Assembly: GCA_003166865.1 (NCBI GenBank)
Contig: PMUP01000052.1
Span: 2,770 to 44,063 of the forward strand
Direction of reading: 5' to 3'
From: Bryobacterales bacterium
GTDB lineage: Bacteria; Acidobacteriota; Terriglobia; Bryobacterales; Bryobacteraceae
DNA: 41,294 bases
Shown here: positions 1 through 7,313 of the stretch, piece after piece
How the letters are laid out: each line of letters opens with the position of its first letter
How positions within the stretch are numbered: the first letter of the stretch is position 1
The notes under the pieces: generated by a model
Database searches by the model: none
What the model was told of the DNA's origin: nothing
The model's input: only the letters and a program-made list of their open reading frames with translations
Translations under genes and position numbers: made by a program

Positions 1-681
1 GCCCAAGAGTATGCTGACGTTATTGCTCCCATCGTTCGCCACCACCAGGTCCAGCTTGCCGTCGCCCCTAAAGTCCCCCACCGCCACCGAGCTGGGATTT
101 GACCCGGCGCCGTAGTCCACGGCAGCCTGGAAGGTGCCATTGCCGTTGCCCAGGAGTATGCTGACGTTACCGCTGCCCTCGTTCGCTACGGCCAGGTCCA
201 GCTTACCGTCCCCGTTAAAATCTCCCACCGCCAGCGCGCTGGGATTTGTCCCGGCGCCGAAGGCTGACGGGGCACTCAGAGCGATCGAGGAACTAGAGGG
301 AGTAACCTCGAAGAACATCACATTCGACGTGCCCCCGCCTGGACTCGAGTTCACCACGGTCACCGAAGCTGTGCCTGCCGCGGCGATGTCCGAAGCCGGT
401 ACGCTGGCCGTTAACCGTGAGTCGCTGACGAAAGTGGTCGCGAGCGAACTGTGGTTCCAGTTCACCACCGCGCCCGAGACAAAGCCCGTGCCATTCACCG
501 TCAGGGTGAATCCCTCCCCGCCCGGCGCAATGACGTCGGGCACCAGGGGCTGGTTGATCAGGGGTACGGGGTGTTCAGCGGCAAAGGCCGTCGAGCTCAA
601 GATCTCCAAGGGGCCGAAGGCGGCCAACGCCACCCCCAAGAGAAGTCTATGAGTCAATCCCTGCTTTTTACGCGTCGACAT
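1..681 (-). CDS. Secreted IPT/TIG plus VCBS (FG-GAP-like) repeat protein, 3' end outside window
   Basis: The first 227 residues are present and the gene runs off the left edge. The start is the ATG at 681-679, 5 nt after a consensus AGGAGG. Residues 1-35 form a signal peptide (basic n-region with RKK, hydrophobic core, AFA cleavage site). Residues ~40-125 resemble an IPT/TIG immunoglobulin-like domain. After that come VCBS repeats of 49 residues with the calcium-loop motif DFNGDGKLDL and the strand NVSILLG. The repeats are also visible in the DNA with a 147-bp period. Such proteins are usually extracellular beta-propellers or adhesins; the ligand is unknown. A dyad at 726-739 sits in its probable promoter region. 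Confidence 0.85.
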   Translation of the reverse strand, partial: MSTRKKQGLTHRLLLGVALAAFGPLEILSSTAFAAEHPVPLINQPLVPDVIAPGGEGFTLTVNGTGFVSGAVVNWNHSSLATTFVSDSRLTASVPASDIAAAGTASVTVVNSSPGGGTSNVMFFEVTPSSSSIALSAPSAFGAGTNPSALAVGDFNGDGKLDLAVANEGSGNVSILLGNGNGTFQAAVDYGAGSNPSSVAVGDFRGDGKLDLVVANDGSNNVSILLG

Positions 682-725
682 GACATCCTCCTGATGTTCA
701 AGAAAATTGTCCCCGGGGTTTCGTC

Positions 726-739
726 AAGTGATCTCACTT
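726..739. promoter_or_regulatory. Perfect dyad AAGTGATCTCACTT, candidate operator
   Basis: Two 6-bp arms (AAGTGA/TCACTT) are separated by 2 bp, 45-58 bp upstream of the VCBS protein start on the minus strand. The dyad overlaps a minus-strand TTGACG (727-722) that resembles a -35 box, but no convincing -10 box follows at the right spacing. The half-site GTGA..TCAC recalls CRP-family sites, but the 2-bp spacing does not fit CRP. Regulator unknown. Confidence 0.3.
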
Positions 740-897
740 TAAGCAGATGCACCTGTTGCTTGTGTCATGGAGATGTAAAAGCCTTGTAATTAATTGCGCA
801 TCAGCAGCCTTACCGCCGAGGACTGCGGCGCATTTCCAGGCAATCCCAACCGCTACTGGTTGACAGTGTGTCGGGAGTATCGTCCATTTGGAAGTGA

Positions 898-1220
898 ATA
901 CCGTCGGGAGAGCGCCTAACGGGCTTTGGCGGTTCGTCGCACAAGGACCGTTCACGCAACGGCCCTTCCTCCACATTGACGAATAACGGCCAATTCGTGG
1001 ATGTGGGTCAGTTGGGCGTCGTCCGTATCGTCGGCAACACCTATCGAGGTCGGAGTCCCAGGCGCCGCCGACGATCGTACGAGTGGCGCGTGATACGACC
1101 GGCGCCATGCCGATCAACTTCCCAGAACCAGACTTCGCGAGTTTGGTGCAGGTGAACTCCGGCGCGGACGATAGGATAAGTCTAGTCAATCGTGGTGACC
1201 AGCCCCAACCCAACGTCTGA
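898..1220 (+). pseudogene. Decayed coding remnant with frame changes, plus no other gene in 682-1238
   Basis: The 557-bp gap between the VCBS gene and the isochorismatase gene has no intact gene. On the plus strand, protein-like stretches alternate between frames. One reads NGQFVDVGQLGVVRIVGNT around 985-1041. Another, from about 1062 to the TGA at 1218-1220, includes MPINFPEPDFASLVQVN (ATG at 1107). The text resembles the extracellular beta-rich proteins common in this kind of genome, but is broken by frame changes and has no start. A 209-residue minus-strand frame over the same region has arginine-rich shadow composition and was not accepted. Confidence 0.3.
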
Positions 1221-1238
1221 TCGCATTTCAATCGCCGG

Positions 1239-1886
1239 TCAGGACCCGGCAGGGACCTCCACGCCGGCAAGAGAAGCGAGGGTGCCTGCGATTTCATCGG
1301 TGGTCGCAATGGCACTGGCGTAGTTTGGGAGATTGACTTCGAGAGCGGCGTGCATGTGCTCATCGGAGTAGCTCGCGGTCGCGTCTTTCACCACCGTGAC
1401 CTCATAGCCAAGCTCAGCGGCATAGCGAACGGTGGCCTCCACACAGGTATGCGCGATCAGCCCCATGACGATCAGTTTGTGAATCCCGTGTTTCTTGAGG
1501 TGCAAGTCCAAATCCGTGTTGGCGAAACCGCTGGAACACCAATGCTCCGCGGCCACGACATCGCCCGCGTGAGGCGCGAACTCGGCGCGGATCTCGCCGC
1601 CCCAGGTGCCATATTCAAACGACTTCCGCGACCATGCTGCCTTCTGAATCGGCGCAATGTACTTCCAAGTCTCGTAGTCGCCAGGACGATATCGCCGATG
1701 CATCGCATAGAAAACCCGGATACCGGTCTTTCTCGCCACTTCGAGAAGCTGCTTCATATGAGGAACACACTGGTTCCTTTCGGCGACGCCCTTTATTCGA
1801 TCCCATATTTTGCCGCCGTCGGAAATGAAGTCGTTATACGGATCGATCACGACAAGCCCGGTGATCTCCTTCTCATAGGTGAGCAT
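1239..1886 (-). CDS. Isochorismatase-family cysteine hydrolase (215 aa), probable catalytic Lys missing
   Basis: An alpha/beta isochorismatase-fold protein of normal length. The strand VVIDPYNDF carries the acidic residue Asp15. The nucleophile is Cys148 in MGLIAHTCVEATVR, the standard family motif. Members hydrolyse amide or enol-ether bonds (nicotinamide, carbamates, isochorismate); the substrate here cannot be assigned. The stretch VVAAEHW..SGFANTDLD matches the family's catalytic-lysine region, usually with K before EHW, but Ala113 stands there. Activity may therefore be altered or lost. The start is supported by GAGGAG just upstream. It is on the same strand as the epoxide hydrolase group, 155 bp downstream of it. 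Confidence 0.85.
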   Translation of the reverse strand: MLTYEKEITGLVVIDPYNDFISDGGKIWDRIKGVAERNQCVPHMKQLLEVARKTGIRVFYAMHRRYRPGDYETWKYIAPIQKAAWSRKSFEYGTWGGEIRAEFAPHAGDVVAAEHWCSSGFANTDLDLHLKKHGIHKLIVMGLIAHTCVEATVRYAAELGYEVTVVKDATASYSDEHMHAALEVNLPNYASAIATTDEIAGTLASLAGVEVPAGS

Positions 1887-2041
1887 GTTCTCCTCGGGTC
1901 AATCTCAACCTTCTCGTAGTGCATGACGTTCGATGCTTTTTGCGAACATCGGCGTCTCCTATCGGTTGTGGGATTTTTGGCCATAAACTTATCTCCTTAC
2001 TGATTTCTAACGCCCGGTATCAGAGGCTGGGCCATCGCCGG

Positions 2042-3418
2042 TTAGCGCAGGGATCTGAAGCCGGCGCGAACTTCCTCTGAAAAGAGCTTTGGCTGTTCCC
2101 AAGCCGCATAATGTCCGCCTCTGTCTACTTGGTTGTAGTAGATGAGTTTGTGATACGCCCGCTCCGTCCAACTTCGCGGGGCCTGATAGTTCTCGCCGGG
2201 AAAGACGCTCACCGCGGCTGGGACGGAGACATTGGCCGCGTTATAAAGATTGAGGTGAAGTTCCCAATAGAAACGAGCCGCAGAAATCGCCGTGTTCGTC
2301 AACCAGTAGAGCGTGAAGTCGTCGAGTACATCGTCTCGTGTCAGGTCACCTGCGGAGTATCCATTAACCGTGCGCCCGAGCACTGCCGAGGTGATCGGCG
2401 CCGCCGGCTGGCCATAACCGTCACCGTGGTCAAAGAGCCAGGTTGCCAGGCCGACCGGCGAATCCGCCAATCCGTACAGCGTTCGCGGGCGAGTCGCCAT
2501 CATCTGTGCGTAGGCGCGTCGCTTCGCAAACAATACCGTGAGTTGCTGGTAAGCGCGGCTTTCGTCGGCGGAGAGACCGGATGGTGGTGGGTCGCCGGCC
2601 TGAAGAGACTTCGCGATGCCGGATGGAATTGTTCCCGGAAAGTTGGTGTGAATGGCCAGCAACTCCGGAGGCGCCTGTTTGGCCATCACAGTGCAGATGC
2701 CCGCGCCCAAATCGCCGCCTTGTGCCACGAATCGCTTGTAACCGAGGCGCAGCATCAGCACGACCCAGGCGCGCGCGGTGCGCTCGGCACCCCAGCCTGC
2801 AGTCGTCGGCCTTGCTGAAAACCCGAACCCCGGTAGCGACGGAATCACCAGATGGAAGGCGTCCGATGCGCTCCCGCCATGTGCCGTAGGATTGGTAAGT
2901 GGATCGATAATCTTTAGCTGCTCGATGACTGAGCCGGGCCAGCCGTGCGTGACGATCAGCGGCAACGCATTTTCATGTTTCGAACGAACGTGAATGAAAT
3001 GAATGTCCAGCCCATCGATCTCGGTGATGAACTGCGGCAGGGCGTTCAGTTTCGCCTCGCACTTGCGCCAATCGTAGCCTGTCGCCCAATAGCGGGCAAG
3101 TTCCTGAATGGTCGCAAGCGGCACGCCTTGCGATTCATCCGTGACCGTTTCCCGATCAGGCCACCTTGTCGAGTTGATGCGCCTGCGCAATTCGGTGAGT
3201 TCCGCTGCTGGAACATTCACCTGAAACGGACGAACAGTCGTCTTGTCGGCTGCCTGTGTAGCACTGGTTTGGGCCATGGTGTTCTCCTTTTGAGCAGTAT
3301 TGGATTGCGAATCTGCAAATGCCTCGCCGATCGTTGCTGGTCTGAGCGCGACTGCCAGGCCCAACATCGAGCTCGCCTTGAGCAAGCTACGGCGCGATCT
3401 GTCGTCCGGTTCTTTCAT
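2042..3418 (-). CDS. Tat-exported epoxide hydrolase, alpha/beta hydrolase fold (458 aa)
   Basis: Opens epoxides to diols. The start at 3418 is preferred because AAAGGAG lies 7 nt upstream; the longer frame starting at 3454 has no ribosome binding site. Residues 1-35 carry a twin-arginine signal (RSRRSLLK, then a hydrophobic stretch). Residues ~60-170 match the epoxide hydrolase N-terminal domain. HGWPG (158-162) is the oxyanion loop, Asp236 in AQGGDLG is the expected nucleophile, and His436 in GGHYAAWEQP the base. A second ATG at 3277 also has its own AAAAGGAG box and would give a 411-residue form without the signal. A paralogous C-terminal fragment lies at 5067-5260. Substrate unknown. Confidence 0.9.
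   Translation of the reverse strand: MKEPDDRSRRSLLKASSMLGLAVALRPATIGEAFADSQSNTAQKENTMAQTSATQAADKTTVRPFQVNVPAAELTELRRRINSTRWPDRETVTDESQGVPLATIQELARYWATGYDWRKCEAKLNALPQFITEIDGLDIHFIHVRSKHENALPLIVTHGWPGSVIEQLKIIDPLTNPTAHGGSASDAFHLVIPSLPGFGFSARPTTAGWGAERTARAWVVLMLRLGYKRFVAQGGDLGAGICTVMAKQAPPELLAIHTNFPGTIPSGIAKSLQAGDPPPSGLSADESRAYQQLTVLFAKRRAYAQMMATRPRTLYGLADSPVGLATWLFDHGDGYGQPAAPITSAVLGRTVNGYSAGDLTRDDVLDDFTLYWLTNTAISAARFYWELHLNLYNAANVSVPAAVSVFPGENYQAPRSWTERAYHKLIYYNQVDRGGHYAAWEQPKLFSEEVRAGFRSLR
3275..3294 (-). promoter_or_regulatory. Internal ribosome binding site and ATG of the epoxide hydrolase gene
   Basis: On the minus strand AAAAGGAG is followed by 6 nt and ATG at 3277-3275, in frame with the longer gene. 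The context ACTGCTC-AAAAGGAG-AACACC-ATG closely copies that of the first start, ACTGCTC-GAAAGGAG-CACCCG-ATG (3440-3416). Initiation here would give a cytoplasmic enzyme without the Tat signal. Confidence 0.6.
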
Positions 3419-3514
3419 CGGGTGCTCCTTTCGAGCAGTTCTGGGTTTGTTCATGGTGCTTCTTCTAGTGGTGGTGTGTTTCTCCCGCAGGATTCTGGGG
3501 CGGTTCCCCGTCCT

Positions 3515-4054
3515 TCACCAATTCGCTGGATTCGCCTGCCTCTTCGGATTCAGCGCCTTCATCTCATTGAGTTCCTCTGCCGTGATCTGAGGCAAGTGCC
3601 GGATGAACAAAACCAGGCGCCAGGTTTGCGCGGCAGTGTGCACTTCGCTGAAGGCTGGCATGGCGCTCAAACGAACTCCATTTTGAATTGTGTAGTAGAG
3701 CTCGCCATCGCTCTTGTTCTGCGTCCCGGCTGCACGCAAGTCGGGCGGTTTCGGATAGAGGCCCTTGCCGAATAGCGTCTGGCCCCCTCCGTCATTCGAA
3801 TGGCACGTGGCGCAATGATCGGAGAAATGCTCCATGCCTGCCCGAATGTTCTCCGTTGAAGGCATGATGGGATTGCGAAGTTGGCGATAGGCGGATGGCA
3901 CGGCTATTTTGCGTGCCGTTGTGGCCGCGAACTCCTCAATCGCTGATGGTGTCGCAAGTGCGCTGAAGCCTCGTCGCACGAGAGTCAGCCCGTATCCCGC
4001 GGCTGCAACCGCAAGAGCAAACAGAATCAGCAAAACGGCTTTCCAGGGTTTCAT
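3515..4054 (-). CDS. Membrane-anchored or exported c-type cytochrome (179 aa)
   Basis: An N-terminal hydrophobic segment (residues 5-25) acts as signal or anchor. A single heme c site CATCH lies at residues 81-85, and Met132 in LSAMPAF is the likely sixth heme ligand. The spacing is typical of class I cytochromes of the CccA/cytochrome c553 type, so it should carry electrons in the periplasm. The start has GAGGTAGAC immediately upstream. It lies 96 bp upstream of the epoxide hydrolase start and downstream of the enoyl-CoA hydratase-like gene, all on the minus strand, so co-transcription is possible. The redox partner is not evident. Confidence 0.9.
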   Translation of the reverse strand: MKPWKAVLLILFALAVAAAGYGLTLVRRGFSALATPSAIEEFAATTARKIAVPSAYRQLRNPIMPSTENIRAGMEHFSDHCATCHSNDGGGQTLFGKGLYPKPPDLRAAGTQNKSDGELYYTIQNGVRLSAMPAFSEVHTAAQTWRLVLFIRHLPQITAEELNEMKALNPKRQANPANW

Positions 4055-4157
4055 GTCTACCTCTGCTGTCCCGAACCGGCGGGACTTACCACGACTTGGA
4101 ATTCTTGCTCAATAATGAGCGACTCGCTGCAACTCAAAAAGCCTAATGGGGAACTGG

Positions 4158-4174
4158 CTGACGTCGAACGTCAG
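4158..4174. promoter_or_regulatory. Short perfect dyad CTGACGT-CGA-ACGTCAG
   Basis: Seven-bp arms are separated by 3 bp in the 148-bp gap between the enoyl-CoA hydratase-like gene and the cytochrome gene, 104-120 bp upstream of the cytochrome start. It could be an operator or an mRNA hairpin. There is no T-run, so it is not a typical intrinsic terminator. Confidence 0.3.
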
Positions 4175-4202
4175 TGCCGAGTTCAGAAATGCAGGGCGAC
4201 GA

Positions 4203-5045
4203 TCAGCCAGGCTGCGTATCCGTGCCATCGCCGTCCGTCCGCCCAAACGAAGGCAGGTACCGGCCGAAGTTCATTTCGAAGTCGCTCGGAACGCCGTAAC
4301 CGATACCGCGCAGCTTGGGACGGCGGGCCTGCGCATCTGGCAAGGCCAGCATAGGGAAGATCATCTCGTTACTCGACTGGAGCTCGGCAGCCGTCGGCAT
4401 CCCGAACCGATTGACCTGGGCCTTCGCCGCGCCTAGCGTTTCACGCTCGAACGAAGCGAGACGCCGGACCAGCGTATCGACAAACGCGTCGAGGTCGCCA
4501 TCGTCCAGCGTGCGGTTCACCCAGCCATAGCGCTCGGCGATGTCAGCGTCGAAATCGTCGGCGCTGAGCACGAACTCAAGTGCGCGCGATCGGCCCACCA
4601 AGCGCGGTAGCCATTCCAGCGCTCCGCCGCCCGGAATCAGTCCCACGCCGACCTCGGGGTTGCCGAACAGCGCATTTTGCCGGCTAGCGAAGCGCATGTC
4701 GCAGGCCAGCACGAACTCGTTCCCGATCCCGCGCGTGCGGCCGCGAACCTTGGCGATGCTCACCACTGGCGCGGACGCGAGGCGCAGGACAAACTCGCGC
4801 CAAAGGCCCAGCACCTCTGGCCGTTCCGCCGCCTTGGCGACGTCGAGATGAGCGACGAAAAAATCGGGATTCGCCGACTGGAACACCACGACCTTCAGGG
4901 ACGGGTCCGCCTCGATCTCGGTCATTAGCGCTCCCAATTCGACGATCGTTGTGGGAACAAAAATGTTGATCGGCGGGTTGCTGAAGGTGATCGTCCAGCG
5001 GCCCGGAGAGCTGCTGTCGATGTTGAACTGCGAATGGTCAGTCAT
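4203..5045 (-). CDS. Enoyl-CoA hydratase/isomerase (crotonase) family protein (280 aa)
   Basis: A crotonase-fold protein acting on acyl-CoA thioesters in the cytoplasm. Both glutamates of the hydratase active site are present: Glu110 in GNEFVLACD and Glu131 in GNPEVGVGLIPGGG. The oxyanion-hole region near residues 55-70 is divergent (NPDFFVAHLDV), so the reaction may not be simple hydration. Length is normal. GAGGAG lies 7 nt before the ATG. The gene starts 21 nt downstream of the truncated epoxide hydrolase remnant and precedes the cytochrome gene. A role in degradation of an aliphatic or aromatic compound is an inference from the neighbours only. Confidence 0.85.
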   Translation of the reverse strand: MTDHSQFNIDSSSPGRWTITFSNPPINIFVPTTIVELGALMTEIEADPSLKVVVFQSANPDFFVAHLDVAKAAERPEVLGLWREFVLRLASAPVVSIAKVRGRTRGIGNEFVLACDMRFASRQNALFGNPEVGVGLIPGGGALEWLPRLVGRSRALEFVLSADDFDADIAERYGWVNRTLDDGDLDAFVDTLVRRLASFERETLGAAKAQVNRFGMPTAAELQSSNEMIFPMLALPDAQARRPKLRGIGYGVPSDFEMNFGRYLPSFGRTDGDGTDTQPG

Positions 5046-5066
5046 GGCGCATCTCCTCGTGAAGAT

Positions 5067-5260
5067 CTACCGCAGCGATCTGAAGCCCGCGCGATCCTCT
5101 TCTGAAAAGAGCTTCGGCTGTTCCCAGGCCGCAAAGTGCCCGCCCTTGGGGAGCTTGTTGAAGTGAATGAGCTTGGGATAGGCCTGCTCCGTCCAGCTCC
5201 GCGGAGCAGGATAGAGTTCGTCGGGGAAGACGCTTACGGCGGTCGGGACCACGACGCCTT
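5067..5260 (-). pseudogene. C-terminal remnant of a second epoxide hydrolase
   Basis: About 62 residues ending in GGHFAAWEQPKLFSEE..AGFRSLR match the last part of the epoxide hydrolase at 2042-3418, including the catalytic His (GGHxAAWEQP) and the same C-terminus. Upstream of about 5260 the similarity stops abruptly, and the nucleophile and oxyanion regions are absent. Nucleotide identity to the intact copy is roughly three-quarters by eye, so this is an old paralogue rather than a fresh duplication. The remnant cannot be active. Confidence 0.85.
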
Positions 5261-5318
5261 GTTTATGCTAAGTGTGAAAGAAACACTATCGTAGTAGACT
5301 GTGCAGTTCGGATGAGAA

Positions 5319-5377
5319 TTGAGAATTGGTCAGATTTGGGTTTCTAATCCGATCAATTCTGACTTCCCGATTCTCAA
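5319..5377 (+). promoter_or_regulatory. Inverted repeat in leader of the twin-ABM gene
   Basis: TTGAGAATTGG (5319-5329) and CCGATTCTCAA (5367-5377) can pair with one mismatch and would close a 37-nt loop. The downstream arm ends about 11 nt before the AAGGAG ribosome binding site at 5389. The position suits either an operator or an mRNA leader structure. GAGAATT is also directly repeated at 5314-5327. Confidence 0.3.
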
Positions 5378-5402
5378 GTCCGATCCGCAAGGAGACGCGC
5401 AA

Positions 5403-6071
5403 ATGAAACGACTGCTTCCATTACTGATCAGCACGGTACTTCTCGGCGCGCAGGCGCCGCCGGATAGCACCGCCTATTCTGTCGCCTACGTCGATATCCT
5501 ACCGGCATCCAGAACCGCAGCGATCACTGCTATCAAGCAGTACAGGGATGCAAGTGGAAAAGACGACGGATTCCAGCGGATCGAGTTCTTCGAGCAGGCC
5601 GGACGGCCCGCACACTTCTGCATCATCGAAACGTGGGCCAACAGCCGAGACCTTGATACGCATGCCGCATCGCCGCATGCCAAGGACTTCCGAAATAAGA
5701 TCGACTCGATGAGGCTGAGCGATTACGACCAGCGGCCTTACAAGACTCTGTCGTTGGGCACCGCTCACAATGACAGAAGCAGCCGCAGCATATTCGTAAT
5801 CACACACGTCGATATCGGCGCCCAGGGCACAAACGCCACGGACCTCCTTCGCAAGCTGGCCGAAGCCAGCCGGAAAGAAGAAGGCAATCTCCGGTTCGAT
5901 GTCTTACAGCACGCGATGCGGGCGAATCATTTCACGGTTATCGAAGAATGGCAGACCGCGAAAACAATCGCGACGCATGCGGCTGCGACTCACACGAAGG
6001 AATACCGGAACAGCCTTGGCCCGATCGCCGGCAGCCCTCTGGACGAACGTCTGTATAAAGTCGTGGAGTAA
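5403..6071 (+). CDS. Secreted protein with two antibiotic-biosynthesis-monooxygenase (ABM) like domains (222 aa)
   Basis: The start at 5403 follows AAGGAG by about 8 nt and gives a clean signal peptide (KR, hydrophobic core, LLGAQA). The frame opens earlier at 5319, but that part is leader DNA. Residues ~28-115 and ~128-215 are two copies of a ferredoxin-like ABM fold. Each has a strand like VDI (YVDILPAS / HVDIGAQG), then RIEFFEQ or RFDVLQH, then a W..A..H.A..H.K.(Y/F)RN motif (ETWANSRDLDTHAAS / EEWQTAKTIATHAAA). ABM proteins are normally cytoplasmic dimers; here the two halves are fused and exported. Substrate unknown. Confidence 0.8.
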   Translation: MKRLLPLLISTVLLGAQAPPDSTAYSVAYVDILPASRTAAITAIKQYRDASGKDDGFQRIEFFEQAGRPAHFCIIETWANSRDLDTHAASPHAKDFRNKIDSMRLSDYDQRPYKTLSLGTAHNDRSSRSIFVITHVDIGAQGTNATDLLRKLAEASRKEEGNLRFDVLQHAMRANHFTVIEEWQTAKTIATHAAATHTKEYRNSLGPIAGSPLDERLYKVVE

Positions 6072-6320
6072 ATCCATGCAGTACGGCGCCTTATTTCGAC
6101 AGATCGAAATTAGGGAAAGATCAAGGACGAAACGACTGAGTGCCGGTACCGTCACGGACCTAGGGGTGCTGCTTTGAGGGCAAGCTGGTGGATCCTACCT
6201 GACGCGTTGTTTAACGATCGCCGAGATATAGTCATCCGACGTTGGGTGTCGAATCGAGCCACTACCGGGCGGACGATCGAACGGGAACTAGCGTTCCAGC
6301 ATTGGTGTCAAATTACCAAG

Positions 6321-7133
6321 ATGGCTGCCCGCTTTGACGCGTGGAAGATGTCAGCATTTGCGCTCGCACTGCTGCCCTGTTTGTACTCTTGCGTGACTCC
6401 CCGCAGGGGCCGGGCGTTCCGCGTCGTCGCGGCGAATCCGTACTATCTGATCCGCTCGCCAGACGCCACGGAAACGCCTCTTCCGGAAGTGCTCAGCCGA
6501 TATAGCGATGTTGGGCCGCCACAAGGGCTGCTGCATGCCTACACGGAACTGCGCGTGGAGAATGCCTATTATCGCGAAGGGGCTCCCAAGCACGGAATCG
6601 CCGGCTTTCTAGGGACCGAGACCGACGTCTATCGAGTTCGCGGCGGAGGGTTACAGTTGCTATCGGTGCGGTCTGAAGTAGCGCGGCGCCCCGCGGATCA
6701 ACTGCCGGTTCAAGATTTGATCGGGCCGGTGCGGCAGCACTATCGCTATTACCGGTATTTCTTCCAGATCGTGTTCCGGCAAAAGTCCGATACCCGCGGC
6801 GCGGTTCTGCTGGGCGCGGACTCTTTGGACGAACTGAATCGTTTGGCCGCCGGGCTCCTGGACGATCCGGATGCGGTTTGTGGCGGGCCGTCGAGGCACT
6901 GCGCCGCATTTCCCGAGGCATGTACAGTCCCGCTTCAGATAGAGGTCTCGGTCAATGGTATGCGCCGTGTGGTGGGGTGGGGCAGCGCACTCGGGAGCGT
7001 CGCGGTGCATCCGCGCACGCTGAAATTGTCGCGCATCGATAATGGCACGTTAGCGCCCGTTGAGGTCGACGCGGCCGATCCGAATACGTTGCGTTTGCCG
7101 TTGTTGCCGGGCGATCGGATCGAATGGGAGTAG
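6321..7133 (+). CDS. Hypothetical, probable lipoprotein (270 aa)
   Basis: I do not recognise the family. The start at 6321 gives a short basic n-region, the hydrophobic stretch SAFALALLPC and an imperfect lipobox LYSC, which suggests outer or inner membrane anchoring. The frame extends upstream only through a TTG at 6174 with atypical residues. The mature part is rich in R, Y and V and includes GPVRQHYRYYRYFFQIVF and a cysteine-containing segment (CGGPSRHCAAFPEAC). An alternative start is 6348. It ends 30 nt before the SRP RNA. Confidence 0.6.
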   Translation: MAARFDAWKMSAFALALLPCLYSCVTPRRGRAFRVVAANPYYLIRSPDATETPLPEVLSRYSDVGPPQGLLHAYTELRVENAYYREGAPKHGIAGFLGTETDVYRVRGGGLQLLSVRSEVARRPADQLPVQDLIGPVRQHYRYYRYFFQIVFRQKSDTRGAVLLGADSLDELNRLAAGLLDDPDAVCGGPSRHCAAFPEACTVPLQIEVSVNGMRRVVGWGSALGSVAVHPRTLKLSRIDNGTLAPVEVDAADPNTLRLPLLPGDRIEWE

Positions 7134-7163
7134 GCCCCGCCGAGCCCGCATGCTAGCATGAGA

Positions 7164-7279
7164 GGTTGTCAGGCTCCGGGCTTCGTGCAACGGACGGCTG
7201 TGAACCCCGCCAGGTCCGGAAGGAAGCAACGGTAACGGTTTAATTCGTGTGCCGCGGATCACCCGGGGTCTGGCAAACC
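7164..7279 (+). ncRNA. ffs: Signal recognition particle RNA, small bacterial type (4.5S)
   Basis: The conserved helix-8 core is present: CAGGTCCGGAAGGAAGCA, with the GGAA tetraloop flanked by the asymmetric Ffh-binding loop. The 5' end GGTTGTCAGGCTCCGGG pairs with the 3' end CCCGGGGTCTGGCAAACC, closing a single long hairpin of about 116 nt with no Alu domain. The RNA binds Ffh for co-translational membrane targeting. Its place directly upstream of dnaX matches the layout seen in Bacillus. Ends are estimated from the pairing. Confidence 0.95.
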
Positions 7280-7294
7280 CTTTGGGGTTTGGCA
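7271..7294 (+). terminator. Hairpin overlapping SRP RNA 3' end, possible terminator or processing site
   Basis: TGGCAAACCC and GGGTTTGGCA form a 10-bp stem with one mismatch and a TTTG loop. The left arm is also the 3' strand of the SRP RNA, so the two pairings exclude each other. Only a weak T-run (CATTTTTCC at ~7307) follows, so termination would be leaky. Confidence 0.45.
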
Positions 7295-7313
7295 TACATC
7301 CGCTCATTTTTCC

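Noticed and set aside
734-1363. 209-residue minus-strand frame
   Set aside because: Composition is rich in Arg, Cys and Trp, no motif is visible, and it overlaps the 3' end of the isochorismatase gene in another frame.
1887-2041. Short minus-strand frame after a good AAGGAG at about 1990
   Set aside because: It would encode only about 45 Arg-rich residues and overlaps the isochorismatase start; more likely a leader remnant.
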